NCBI GenBank assembly: GCA_045120135.1
Contig: JBGVEN010000010.1
Span: 1-64,000 of the forward strand
Direction of reading: 5' to 3'
DNA: 64,000 nucleotides
DNA from: SIG440 sp045120135
Lineage (GTDB): Bacteria; Bacillota; Clostridia; Monoglobales; Monoglobaceae
In this document: positions 8,064-16,792 of the stretch, one piece after another
Position numbering within the stretch: the stretch's first letter is position 1
How the letters are laid out: each line of letters opens with the position of its first letter
Program-made: the position numbers and the translations under genes
The notes under the pieces: generated by a model
What the model saw: the letters and a program-made list of their open reading frames with translations, nothing else
Databases searched by the model: none
What the model was told of the DNA's origin: nothing

Positions 8064-9323
8064 ATGGAAGAAAGAAAAGTATATTCTTTAATTGAAGAGA
8101 AAAAAGATGAATTGTTTTGTTTGCTTTCAGAACTTATAAAAATCAATTCAGAAAACTTTGTAACCGGCGGCAACGAAGAAGAATGTGCGAAGTACATATA
8201 CGAATACTGCCAAAGTATAGGTTTAGATAGTGATATGTTTTCCCCGATGGATATCAATGGGTTTGAGAAACATCCCGATTATATACAAGGGAAAAACCTG
8301 GAAAGCAGATACAATGTGGTATCCAGATATAAAGGTATTGAAGAAAAAGATGAATTGATGCTTATGGCGCATATTGACACTGTGCGCATAGGAGATATCA
8401 CTACTTGGGAAAAAGACCCTTTGTCAGGTGAGATTTGTGATGGTAAAATATATGGTCGTGGCGCATGTGACGATAAGTATGCTATTGCAACTGCGTTATT
8501 TGTTATGAAACTGTTAAAGGAAAATGGATTTAAGCCCAAAAAGAATTTGTTATTTGGTGCGTATTGCGATGAAGAATACGGTGGTTCGCACGGTGCTTTA
8601 TCTACTGTTTTAAAATATCCTACAGAACGAATTGTAAGTATGGATGGGCGCGAAAATCAAATCTGGCATTGTGGTTCCGGCGGAGGTGAAATGAAATATC
8701 TGTTTCACGCCAAAGAAACCGTTGATAGTGCAAAGACAGCAGCTATGGGCATTCCTGTTGTACTTGAGGTTATGGAAAAATTTGCCCAAAGTCGCAGCAA
8801 AGAACTGGAAAGAAATAGATTTTACAAAGGAACCATTATTCCAAAAACATCACTTAGATATATGGGTATAAAAGCGGGTGATGCAGGAGCCGATCTTGGT
8901 AAAGGTGAAGTGTATTTTGTGTTTTACACGGATAAAACGAAAGAGGAGATTTATTCTGAATTCGCAGAACTGGAAAAGGAGCTGAAAGAGCGTCTTTTAC
9001 CGCTTGGTATTATAGGTGACGGTTTTGTACCGGACACAAGATTTTTTCATTATGTATTCTGTGAGCCTGACAGTGAGGATGTTATGCTCATGGTTGAAGC
9101 ATCAAAAGATGCAACAGGAAAAGAACCTCTTGTATGTGGCTCGTGTCTTTCGGACCTTTCGGTTATTTCAAAATATGGTTCGAAAAGAGCATACGGCTTT
9201 GGAGCAGGACGCGACTTTTCTGAAGATGGTGGTGCACATCAACCAAATGAGTATATAGAATGTGATAAACTTTTAGAGTATACCAAAACGATAGCTTCTT
9301 ATGTACTAAAAGTGTTAGGATAA
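8064..9323 (+). CDS. M20-family metallopeptidase (Sapep/dipeptidase-like)
   Basis: 419 residues. Metal-site residues are visible: His103 and catalytic Asp105 in MAHIDTV, bridging Asp136 in GRGACDDK, the Glu170-Glu171 pair in YCDEEYGG, and a C-terminal His in GGAHQPNEY. The family cleaves dipeptides or N-acyl amino acids with two Zn2+. ATG 8064 has AAGAAGGA upstream; the longer frame from 7974 would overlap the EamA gene and has no site. It is the last gene of the HAD/EamA/M20 operon, followed by a terminator-like hairpin. Together with an exporter it may process and clear small peptides or amino-acid conjugates. Confidence 0.87.
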   Translation: MEERKVYSLIEEKKDELFCLLSELIKINSENFVTGGNEEECAKYIYEYCQSIGLDSDMFSPMDINGFEKHPDYIQGKNLESRYNVVSRYKGIEEKDELMLMAHIDTVRIGDITTWEKDPLSGEICDGKIYGRGACDDKYAIATALFVMKLLKENGFKPKKNLLFGAYCDEEYGGSHGALSTVLKYPTERIVSMDGRENQIWHCGSGGGEMKYLFHAKETVDSAKTAAMGIPVVLEVMEKFAQSRSKELERNRFYKGTIIPKTSLRYMGIKAGDAGADLGKGEVYFVFYTDKTKEEIYSEFAELEKELKERLLPLGIIGDGFVPDTRFFHYVFCEPDSEDVMLMVEASKDATGKEPLVCGSCLSDLSVISKYGSKRAYGFGAGRDFSEDGGAHQPNEYIECDKLLEYTKTIASYVLKVLG

Positions 9324-9429
9324 ATTTTAAAAACAATATTTTTTAGCCCTGACTTGACAAAATCATATGAAAGATTGACAAACCTGCTCGAAAATAGAAT
9401 GAAATGAAAATTAAATAGAAAGTAAGTAT

Positions 9430-9461
9430 AAGTGCTGTAAATCACAGAGATTACGGCACTT
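9430..9461 (+). terminator. Hairpin terminator after the M20 operon
   Basis: AAGTGCTGTAA-ATC pairs with GATTACGGCACTT with one bulged A and one G-U, followed by ATTTTAT. The T tract is weak. Confidence 0.6.
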
Positions 9462-9498
9462 ATTTTATAATATAGTAAATACAAAAAAGGAAGATGAA

Positions 9499-10065
9499 AT
9501 GAAACTGCATATCAAGTCAGAACTAAAAATAATTAATAAAGAAAGGATGAACGAAATGAAAAATCATAGTATAAAAATTAAAGAAGCTCATAAAGAAAGA
9601 ATTCAAAACGGAACATCAAGATTAGGAAAGAGAGTATGTTATGGATATTCTCAGAATCAAAATGGCGAATTAATTATTAATCCAAATGAAGCTTTGACCG
9701 TGATGTGGATTTTTGAAAGTTATCTTTCAGGATACAGTTTAGGTAAAATAGCTAACGAATTATTTGAAAAAGGAATAAAATCACCTGCAGGAAAAGATAA
9801 ATGGAATAGAGAAGCAATAGATAAATTGTTGTCAAACGAAAAATATGTAGGCTCAGTTCTGTTGGGAAAAAGAGTTAATGTTATGGGAATACAGGCCGAT
9901 AATAAAGGATTAGCAGATAGATATTTTACTACTAATACTCATCCTGCAATTATTAACATAGAACTATTCAGAGCTGTTCAAAATGCAAAATTAGAAAGAA
10001 GCAGAGGAAACAATATGGGAATAAACGAGGCTAGTGATATTCTTAATATAGTTAGTGGCTTATAA
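9499..10065 (+). CDS. Recombinase-domain protein lacking the serine recombinase catalytic domain
   Basis: 188 residues. It holds only the DNA-binding Recombinase domain (PF07508 type): GKRVCYGYSQ near residue 45, GYSLGKIANELFEKGIKSPAG, then W-NREAIDKLLSNEKYVG. The N-terminal resolvase domain with its catalytic Ser and the zinc ribbon are both absent. The domain is a paralogue of the one in the next gene (DRICYGYSQ, KIKSPTG, ETISKLLSNEKLTG). AAAGGAAG precedes the ATG; a second in-frame start with a site lies at 9556. The next gene begins 4 bases after its stop. It may be an accessory or directionality partner of the full recombinase, or a decayed copy; the intact frame and coupling favour a working partner. 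Confidence 0.75.
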   Translation: MKLHIKSELKIINKERMNEMKNHSIKIKEAHKERIQNGTSRLGKRVCYGYSQNQNGELIINPNEALTVMWIFESYLSGYSLGKIANELFEKGIKSPAGKDKWNREAIDKLLSNEKYVGSVLLGKRVNVMGIQADNKGLADRYFTTNTHPAIINIELFRAVQNAKLERSRGNNMGINEASDILNIVSGL

Positions 10066-10069
10066 CATT

Positions 10070-11671
10070 ATGTCTGAAGTAATCGTAATACCCCAGAAAG
10101 AAAAGAAACTGAAAAAGAGATTGAGAGTGGCTGCATATTGCAGAGTCAGTACAGAAACTGATGATCAAGCAGCCTCTCTTCAAACTCAGATTAAAAATTA
10201 TGAGTCCGAGATCCGGAAAAATCCAGATTGGGACTTTGTTGGCGTGTATTGCGATATTAAATCAGGATTAAGAGTTGAGAACAGAAAATCATACAACGAA
10301 ATGTTAGAAAAATGCAGGCTTGGTGAAATTGATCTGATTCTTGTAAAATCAATTAGCAGATATGCTAGAAATGTTTATGATGGTCTCGTTGATCTTAGAT
10401 ACTTAAAATCCATTGGGGTAGATATATGGTTTGAAATAAATGGTATGAAATTATCTACTGCAAGAGACAGTGATTTCGCCATAATGCTGGCAGTAGCTCA
10501 GTCGGAAAGTGAAGCAAAAAGTGGAAATATAAAATTCGGTATTGAACATGGATTTAAGACGGGAAAATCGAAAATTTACGATAGAATCTGTTATGGATAT
10601 TCTCAAGATGAAAATGGGAAATTGATAATCAATGAATTTGAGGCTACGATAGTGAAATTGATTTTCGTATTGTACTTAAATGGTTACAGCTTATCGGGAA
10701 TATCTAAACAATTAGAATGTGCAAAAATTAAATCTCCTACAGGAAAAGAAAAGTGGAGTAGCGAGACAATTTCGAAACTATTATCAAATGAAAAGTTAAC
10801 CGGTGAAGTGATTGGTCAGAAAACATATGTTAAAAATTTTCTTGATGGGAAACAAATTAAGAATACTGGTCAAAAGGCTAAATACTTAGTTTCAAATCAT
10901 CACGAACCAATTATAACAAAATCAATGTTTAACAGTGTTCAGAAGGAGAAGAAAAGTAGAAGCAATGTATCAACTGTTAAAAATAAAACTGTAAGGAAGA
11001 AAAATAGATATTCAAATGATTTGCTATCCGGTAAAATATTTTGCAGTGAATGTGGTGCCAGTTATAGACGAAGGACACGGCAAACGAAGAAAGGAAATGA
11101 ACTTTTTTGGAGATGCGCAAACAGAATTGAGCATGGGAATAGAATTTGCAAAAACCCGATTACGGTATCAAATGATGAAATTGAAAAAGCTATAGCCGAT
11201 AAATTATTACTTTACAAATATGATGAAGAGGTAGTCAAACAATATCTTAATAAAATAGAAATGGACAATGAAATACTGGTTGAAATTAAAGAATATAACG
11301 AAAATGAATTGTATAAAATTCGTGAATATCAAATGTGCCAATATGCATTGAAGGGAGACAGAATTGCACTTAATTTACTTTATGAAGAATCTTTCAAGAA
11401 GATAAAGGATTTTATAAGAGATAGATTGTGGAGAGCTGGATTAAATAGATACTGGCAATTAATGAGAGACTATGAAGACATATGTCAGGAAACTTTTATA
11501 AGATCATATGAGATTTTACACAAGTACCACGGAAAATGCAGATTTGCATCATGGGTAGCTAAAATATCATTCTATATAATAAGTCATAGAATAAGAGACA
11601 TAAAGAGTGGTAAAGAGGACCTGATGAATATTGAAGATTTTGATGTTTATATTACATACAGAAATAAGTGA
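10070..11671 (+). CDS. Serine recombinase fused to a sigma-70 region 2-like domain
   Basis: 533 residues. Resolvase domain residues 20-160: catalytic Ser27 in AAYCRVSTE, then VKSISRYARN and AVAQSESEAKSGN. The Recombinase domain follows (DRICYGYSQ near 171, SKLLSNEKLTGEV), then a zinc ribbon (Cys325, Cys328, Cys349, Cys360). Instead of the usual long coiled coil, residues about 418-512 read like an ECF sigma factor region 2: YALKGDRIALNLLYEE, DYEDICQETFIRSYEILHKY, FASWVAKISFYIISHRIRD. No region 4 follows. ATG 10070 lies 4 bases after the stop of the companion gene; a GTG at 10055 is in frame but has no site. The recombinase part should cut and join DNA at element ends; the sigma-like part may contact RNA polymerase or -10-like DNA. 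Confidence 0.85.
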   Translation: MSEVIVIPQKEKKLKKRLRVAAYCRVSTETDDQAASLQTQIKNYESEIRKNPDWDFVGVYCDIKSGLRVENRKSYNEMLEKCRLGEIDLILVKSISRYARNVYDGLVDLRYLKSIGVDIWFEINGMKLSTARDSDFAIMLAVAQSESEAKSGNIKFGIEHGFKTGKSKIYDRICYGYSQDENGKLIINEFEATIVKLIFVLYLNGYSLSGISKQLECAKIKSPTGKEKWSSETISKLLSNEKLTGEVIGQKTYVKNFLDGKQIKNTGQKAKYLVSNHHEPIITKSMFNSVQKEKKSRSNVSTVKNKTVRKKNRYSNDLLSGKIFCSECGASYRRRTRQTKKGNELFWRCANRIEHGNRICKNPITVSNDEIEKAIADKLLLYKYDEEVVKQYLNKIEMDNEILVEIKEYNENELYKIREYQMCQYALKGDRIALNLLYEESFKKIKDFIRDRLWRAGLNRYWQLMRDYEDICQETFIRSYEILHKYHGKCRFASWVAKISFYIISHRIRDIKSGKEDLMNIEDFDVYITYRNK

Positions 11672-11716
11672 AATTAATTTTGTATAATATGCTATCAACC
11701 TTTTTCTTAATAATAA

Positions 11717-11745
11717 TTGCGAATATTGTAATATTATGGTATAAT
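11717..11745 (+). promoter_or_regulatory. Promoter of the large membrane protein gene
   Basis: TTGCGA (11717-11722), 17 bases, TATAAT (11740-11745) with an upstream TG at 11737-11738 (extended -10). Confidence 0.65.
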
Positions 11746-11834
11746 ATAATTATGATTTTGTTTTTAAGGATCTTGTGTGTTGAAACTACGGAGTGATTTT
11801 GTATTTTTGGCATATTAATGAGAGGTTAAATTTA

Positions 11835-14459
11835 ATGAATACATGGGAAAAAATACGAGGAAAACATAAGACATTGGAACTGCTTGGTATTATAGGCATA
11901 GTTGCTTGTATAATTATTGGTAGTATATGTGATTGGCATGTTCTTGTTCATAACAACATTTTAATAGAAATAGACGATATTGAATCCTTTTCGTTGACAA
12001 TTATAGAGGTGCAAGCTACGCTAGGAGCCTTGATAATAGCAATTATCGCACTTATTACAGGAAATATATCAGATTCGTATATGGGAGTGCCTATAAGTGA
12101 ATTTTATTTAAACATTAGACCATGGAAATTGACCCAAAAGACATTAATTATTATTTCTTTATTTTTTTCTTTGATGGGTTTAATTGCACATGCACTAAAT
12201 CTATATAACATTGTTTTTTATATCTTTATTGCAACCATAATTGTTATATTAGTTTCAATATTAGAAATTTACGCAGCGTTTAAAGGGAAAAACAAACAAA
12301 ATCAAGAAATAGAAGCATATATAAATTTTATAATTGAAGCCGGAATCAAATCAGATAAAAAGTATGAATTATTTGAAAATTTTGTTGAGGATTGGGAGAA
12401 AGATATAGAATTTCAAGATAAACAAAGCTACGAAAAATATCTTAAAGTATTTGAAAAATTTCTGTTCACTGTATTAAATTTAGAAACAGAAGATGGTTTA
12501 TCTTTTGTTGAACAACAATGTTATAGTGTAGCTTATTGCCTCTTGTGGTCAGATAAAATCACAGTTAAAGAAAGAGGATTAGAGTTTATACATGATGTTT
12601 ATGAGTATATGTGGAGTTTTATATATAGCTGTATTAGAGAAGAAAAAGTTATTATAAATAAATATAAAAAAGAATTTCCGTTCTTTGCTGAAATATCGAA
12701 TGAATTAATGCAAAATATTGATGTGCTTAACATGGAAAATGTAGAAAAAAGGCTTAAATTAGGTGACTTAATAGATTTAGTTCATAGATGTGCTGTATGG
12801 TTTAAATATATTGATGAAACGAAAAATGAAGATATTGAGAATATACGCGGGAAACATTCAAAATACGAATACAATTATAGTAGTGAAATAAACGAGATAA
12901 CATCTTTTTCAAGATATATAGGATTCTATCTCAAAAAACAACAGAATAAAGGAAATATTATTGATCAAAACAAATGGGCAGATGTACTAAATAGATGGAG
13001 TTTATTTTCTACATACAATATTCCAGAAGAAAGAGTAGAGGATTTCTTAAGGTCAAAGGTTATTACTTATTTTTCTTATTGTTATGGATTGTTATTAAAT
13101 GGGCAAGAAAATATTATCAAGCAAGGATTATATATTACAGGAATGGGAAATAGTGTAAAGTTAGATAATAAATATCAAGCATTATTGTATATATGTGTTC
13201 ATTGTTATATTTATTATTTAGCGGAAAAAGAAAGTGATGAGTGCGTTTCTGAAAACATAAGAAACTCGGCAAGGCTTTTATGGACAGACGAAAAAGTAAA
13301 GAACTCTTTTTTGGAATTCCTTAATATGCTAGCAGAGAATTCTGAGTGGCTCGACATGACTTTTTTTGATCAAATATTATCTATGTTAGATAGATACGAA
13401 CTCTTCCCGAAAGATGAATCGTCAAAAATGATGATTATGGATAAAGCGGTGTCTGATTTTTATTTGTTTTTAATTCTTTTTATGCAAACAGAGTTTTGGT
13501 CAGTGGATTTATTAGAGAATAACATTGATGATATGAGAGCTTTTCGATATGTTTCTGGTGATAATGAATCAAAAACGAAGGAAATATTTAAAAACCTGTA
13601 TATTTCAATATCTATGCTCAATAAAGAAGAGTCTAAAATAGATTCTAAAATTGATTTGATGTATAACAATTTAGAAACCATAGTAAAGAAAAAGCAAAAA
13701 GAAAGGTATATAGAATCAGCAAAAGAAGCACAGAAAAATTACGAAAGCAATATTAATGAGGATGAAATATGCAAAAGAATAAAAGACATCACTATATCAA
13801 GAATAAAGGAAAAGTTTGCCTCAATTATTGTAGAGGATGATGAAAAAAATGGTATTATAAAAGTTGGGTTATTAAGCCTGTCTGATTATACTAGTTCTTT
13901 AGGAAGAGAAAAAAACATCAACAGCTTTTATTCTGATATGGAAGGAAGTTTTTTATATGGTATAGTTTCATTTCTCGTGAAAAGAAAAGTTGTAGAATTT
14001 AAAAGTCGCTTTAGCGATTTTAAAAACGATGAAGAGTTTATGGAATACTTGACAGCGAAAGAACTATTAATTTTACTTGGTTCTCGATATATAATGAAAA
14101 ACAAAGATTGGCATCTCAATGATATGTATGACAATTTTATAGAAAATCGTGAGACTATATTTACTTCGTTATTACGTGAAGGAATAGCGTTAAAACGAGG
14201 AACTGTACAGGTATGTTTGCATGATGTAAACGTTTCTATTCATCCTTTAACAGTTGGAGAATCAAATGCAAAATTTGATGAGAAGTCGAAGAAATATAGT
14301 TATTCAATATTAGATGGTCTTTCAATAGACTTTGAAGAAGATGAATTGCGAGAGTTTCTTTATAATAATCGAAAGGTTATAGATGTAACTGCAAAAGTTT
14401 CTGTTCAAGTGAATGAGGATATTTGTGGAACCATTTTTACTGGAAATAAGTATTTTTAG
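11835..14459 (+). CDS. Large unrecognised membrane-anchored protein
   Basis: 874 residues from ATG 11835, chosen because GAGAGGTT sits about 7 bases upstream; a GTG at 11793 would add 14 residues. Four hydrophobic segments fall within the first 140 residues (for example LLGIIGIVACIIIG, LGALIIAIIALITG, LIIISLFFSLMGLIA, IVFYIFIATIIVILVSIL). They are followed by some 730 mainly helical, charged, presumably cytoplasmic residues rich in Glu, Lys, Ile and Asn, with no motif I recognise. It has its own promoter and is very AT-rich. It sits directly behind two recombinase genes, so it is probably cargo of that element. A role in defence or in host-cell signalling would fit a lone large cargo gene, but nothing in the sequence shows it. 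Confidence 0.7.
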   Translation: MNTWEKIRGKHKTLELLGIIGIVACIIIGSICDWHVLVHNNILIEIDDIESFSLTIIEVQATLGALIIAIIALITGNISDSYMGVPISEFYLNIRPWKLTQKTLIIISLFFSLMGLIAHALNLYNIVFYIFIATIIVILVSILEIYAAFKGKNKQNQEIEAYINFIIEAGIKSDKKYELFENFVEDWEKDIEFQDKQSYEKYLKVFEKFLFTVLNLETEDGLSFVEQQCYSVAYCLLWSDKITVKERGLEFIHDVYEYMWSFIYSCIREEKVIINKYKKEFPFFAEISNELMQNIDVLNMENVEKRLKLGDLIDLVHRCAVWFKYIDETKNEDIENIRGKHSKYEYNYSSEINEITSFSRYIGFYLKKQQNKGNIIDQNKWADVLNRWSLFSTYNIPEERVEDFLRSKVITYFSYCYGLLLNGQENIIKQGLYITGMGNSVKLDNKYQALLYICVHCYIYYLAEKESDECVSENIRNSARLLWTDEKVKNSFLEFLNMLAENSEWLDMTFFDQILSMLDRYELFPKDESSKMMIMDKAVSDFYLFLILFMQTEFWSVDLLENNIDDMRAFRYVSGDNESKTKEIFKNLYISISMLNKEESKIDSKIDLMYNNLETIVKKKQKERYIESAKEAQKNYESNINEDEICKRIKDITISRIKEKFASIIVEDDEKNGIIKVGLLSLSDYTSSLGREKNINSFYSDMEGSFLYGIVSFLVKRKVVEFKSRFSDFKNDEEFMEYLTAKELLILLGSRYIMKNKDWHLNDMYDNFIENRETIFTSLLREGIALKRGTVQVCLHDVNVSIHPLTVGESNAKFDEKSKKYSYSILDGLSIDFEEDELREFLYNNRKVIDVTAKVSVQVNEDICGTIFTGNKYF

Positions 14460-14618
14460 TGTTTAAAGAATGCGAAAGAAAAGAACTACGATATAGAGCA
14501 GATAATTTTATTTTTAGATGATTCTGGTAAAGACTAAGTCTGAATAACAAATACTTATTGGGAAGTTTTTTGACACTAACTTAACACAAGACTCATGCTA
14601 TAAAGTTAGGCATCTAGA

Positions 14619-14636
14619 TTATACAGTCTTTATATA
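14619..14636. repeat. 18-bp direct repeat, left copy (flanks the acyltransferase gene)
   Basis: TTATACAGTCTTTATATA, identical to 15976-15993. The two copies bracket the acyltransferase gene at a distance of about 1.36 kb. Confidence 0.6.
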
Positions 14637-14654
14637 TTACTGTAGTTATAAAAA

Positions 14655-14686
14655 AATCAAGCGAAGTAAAATTACTGCGCTTGATT
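14655..14686 (-). terminator. Terminator of the acyltransferase gene
   Basis: AATCAAGCG pairs with CGCTTGATT. On the minus strand the hairpin is followed by TTTTTT. Confidence 0.75.
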
Positions 14687-14727
14687 AAGCATTAAATATG
14701 GATTATTGATAATTATTAGTCGAGTAT

Positions 14728-15804
14728 TTATTGATTTTTATTTATGCGATTCCCCATAAATAATGCGTAAATTCTTGGGAAAAATTTTTCAAGGAAATCA
14801 CAAGTGAAATTAATGAGTGTAAGTGTAGAAACAACCATAATTATAAATTTGGGAATTTCAAACCACTCACTTTGAGGAATAATAATTGAAAGTATTTTCA
14901 ATATAATTATTGCCACATTAAGGTGCATTGCATAAATGGGAAAAGAGCGGCGGTAAATTGCTCTGGGCTTAATTCTTTCAATAAAAATATCTACAACGTT
15001 CCACAAAGAAAATGCTGCCATGGAATATACGATTACTTCAATCAAATAATTACGAATATGTAGCTCCTGCGGAACAATATTTTTACATAGGATATATGCC
15101 GAAAGAAATGCTATAGAGGTAATCTGCATTGGCTTTGATGATTTCAGAGTGGCATAATTGAAAAAATGATAGCCGATAATAGCTCCTGTCAGGTAGAAAA
15201 CAATTGACATCGGATAATAGAATAAATCAATTGGTATGTAAATTCCAAACAAAGAGACTATTGATAAACAAGCAATAGAGGCTATACCAACGTATTTGTT
15301 TCTAATAATTAAAAACAGCAGAGGTGCTGCGAAAGAAAATACAATAATATCAAATAAAAACCAAAACGGGATGTTGCATTCGTAGAAAAAGATACCTTTT
15401 AATATGCTGACAATAGTTAAAGGATATGGCTCGCCCGATCCGGAGAATTTTGAAATAAATGAGTATGAACCAAAAATTTCCCAGAGCATCCAGACAGTAT
15501 TCCATAGTAAATAAGGTATAACCAGTGTATATATTCTTGATTTGATTTTTGTTAAGTATTTTTTGTTATTATACCCTTTAAAAAAGGATATTCCGGACAG
15601 CATAAAGAACACAGGAACTGCAAATTGTGTAATAGAGCGCGAGAAAAAGAAAGAAAATTTTTGATTAATAACAGAAATTAAACTGTTACCTATATTATCT
15701 TTGGCAAAATAGGAATGAATAAATAAAACAAGAATGCTTGATAAAAAAGATATGAATTCCTTCTTTTTCCAGAAAAGTTTATCATTTATTTGTTGGTTAG
15801 TCAT
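14728..15804 (-). CDS. Acyltransferase-3 family membrane protein
   Basis: 358 residues with about ten hydrophobic segments. The N-terminal features fit acyltransferase family 3 (PF01757): LSSILVLFIHSYF after an initial charged stretch, AVPVFFMLSGISFFKGY, and LVIPYLLWNTVW. Members move acetyl or succinyl groups onto cell-surface sugars, peptidoglycan or lipids. ATG 15804 has AGAGGTG 6 bases upstream; the GTG 9 bases earlier overlaps that site. The usual catalytic His is probably the one in FIHSYF. It is a single gene flanked by an 18-bp direct repeat and next to the recombinase island, so it may have been acquired. Confidence 0.85.
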   Translation of the reverse strand: MTNQQINDKLFWKKKEFISFLSSILVLFIHSYFAKDNIGNSLISVINQKFSFFFSRSITQFAVPVFFMLSGISFFKGYNNKKYLTKIKSRIYTLVIPYLLWNTVWMLWEIFGSYSFISKFSGSGEPYPLTIVSILKGIFFYECNIPFWFLFDIIVFSFAAPLLFLIIRNKYVGIASIACLSIVSLFGIYIPIDLFYYPMSIVFYLTGAIIGYHFFNYATLKSSKPMQITSIAFLSAYILCKNIVPQELHIRNYLIEVIVYSMAAFSLWNVVDIFIERIKPRAIYRRSFPIYAMHLNVAIIILKILSIIIPQSEWFEIPKFIIMVVSTLTLINFTCDFLEKFFPRIYALFMGNRINKNQ

Positions 15805-15975
15805 AGTATACACCTCTAAATTTTATTTTAATATTATATCATCGATGTGTAATAAAGTAAATATAAAGTTGCATAATTAATAAGAATGCAAGGCAGAGGT
15901 GCTCAAAAATCTATTATTGATAATAAATATATATATAACTTATATCATGATTGCCAAACAATCACGGCATCATGT

Positions 15976-15993
15976 TTATACAGTCTTTATATA
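15976..15993. repeat. 18-bp direct repeat, right copy; region 15805-16057 otherwise without genes
   Basis: Identical to 14619-14636. The surrounding 250-base intergenic stretch between the divergent acyltransferase and C26 peptidase genes is AT-rich. It also holds a small hairpin just upstream (CATGAT-T-GCC with GGC-ATCATG, about 15946-15974) without a T tract. I see nothing else in it. Confidence 0.6.
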
Positions 15994-16057
15994 ATAAAAG
16001 ATTGAATAAATTTAAATTAAAAAATACACAAATTAGTAGAAATAATGAGGTAATGAT

Positions 16058-16708
16058 ATGACACCTAAAATACTATTGTCTGTAAACACAAAAAAAGAAT
16101 TTTATATTGATGCTGTAAATAATTGCGGAGGAATTGCAATAGCAAAGTATTGCCCTGATGCCTCAACTGATTACGATGGATTGATATTGTGTGGAGGAAA
16201 TGACATTAATCCTTCATATTACAACGAGGAAGTAAATGGTTCGGTTGATATTGATGCGAACAGAGATGCTTCGGAATATGAACTTTTAAAAGCGTTTATT
16301 GCTGCAAAGAAACCAATTATGGGTATATGCAGGGGTTGTCAGTTTTTAAATATAGCATTTGGAGGGACATTGCATCAGGACATATCAAATGCAAAAGAGC
16401 ATTCTTCGTTTAGTGACTATGATTTGATTCATTCTGTAACGGCTACACATGGCAGTTTTATACATAGTTTGTACGGTGAACAATTTATGGTGAACAGTTT
16501 TCATCATCAGGCAGTAAATAAGTTAGGAAATGACCTTGAGGTTATGATGACTGCGTCAGATGGTAAAATAATTGAGGGGATAAAGCATAAAGCCTTACCT
16601 ATATTTGGCGTGCAATGGCATCCTGAACGAATGTGTTTTTCAAAAAAAGGGGAGGATACTGTGGATGGCAGCGCTTTGTTTGAATATTTTATAAATATGT
16701 GTTTGTAA
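16058..16708 (+). CDS. Peptidase C26 / gamma-glutamyl-gamma-aminobutyrate hydrolase family protein
   Basis: 216 residues, a class I glutamine-amidotransferase fold. GLILCGGNDINPSYY near residue 40, nucleophile Cys in MGICRGCQFLNIAFGGTLHQD near residue 93, and catalytic His in FGVQWHPER near 184. PuuD-like enzymes hydrolyse gamma-glutamyl amides. At 216 residues it is slightly shorter than PuuD (about 250). AATGAGGTAATGAT precedes the ATG. A MATE gene follows after 84 bases and may be co-transcribed. The actual gamma-glutamyl substrate is unknown. Confidence 0.88.
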   Translation: MTPKILLSVNTKKEFYIDAVNNCGGIAIAKYCPDASTDYDGLILCGGNDINPSYYNEEVNGSVDIDANRDASEYELLKAFIAAKKPIMGICRGCQFLNIAFGGTLHQDISNAKEHSSFSDYDLIHSVTATHGSFIHSLYGEQFMVNSFHHQAVNKLGNDLEVMMTASDGKIIEGIKHKALPIFGVQWHPERMCFSKKGEDTVDGSALFEYFINMCL

Positions 16709-16792
16709 AATATAGGCAGAAAATAGCTTTTAATAACTCTGTTGTTTATACGGATGTATTTTAAATTATATTAGACAGCGAGGTAAGAGAAA

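Larger units (their letters stand above)
9330..14640. mobile_element. AT-rich island with two serine-recombinase-family genes and cargo
   Basis: Three plus-strand genes with clearly more AT-rich codon use (many AAA, ATA, AGA) than their neighbours lie between ordinary metabolic genes. The first two belong to the serine recombinase family and the third codes for a large unrecognised membrane protein. The ends are not defined; I did not find convincing terminal repeats bounding the whole block. Calling it an integrated element rests on gene content and composition. Confidence 0.5.

Noticed and set aside
9499..11671. The two recombinase genes as one gene broken by a frameshift
   Set aside because: Each has its own full Recombinase domain (KRVCYGYSQ and DRICYGYSQ), so they are paralogues, not halves.
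11835..14459. Naming the large island protein as a known defence gene
   Set aside because: No nuclease, TIR, kinase, NTPase or other defence motif is visible in its cytoplasmic part.
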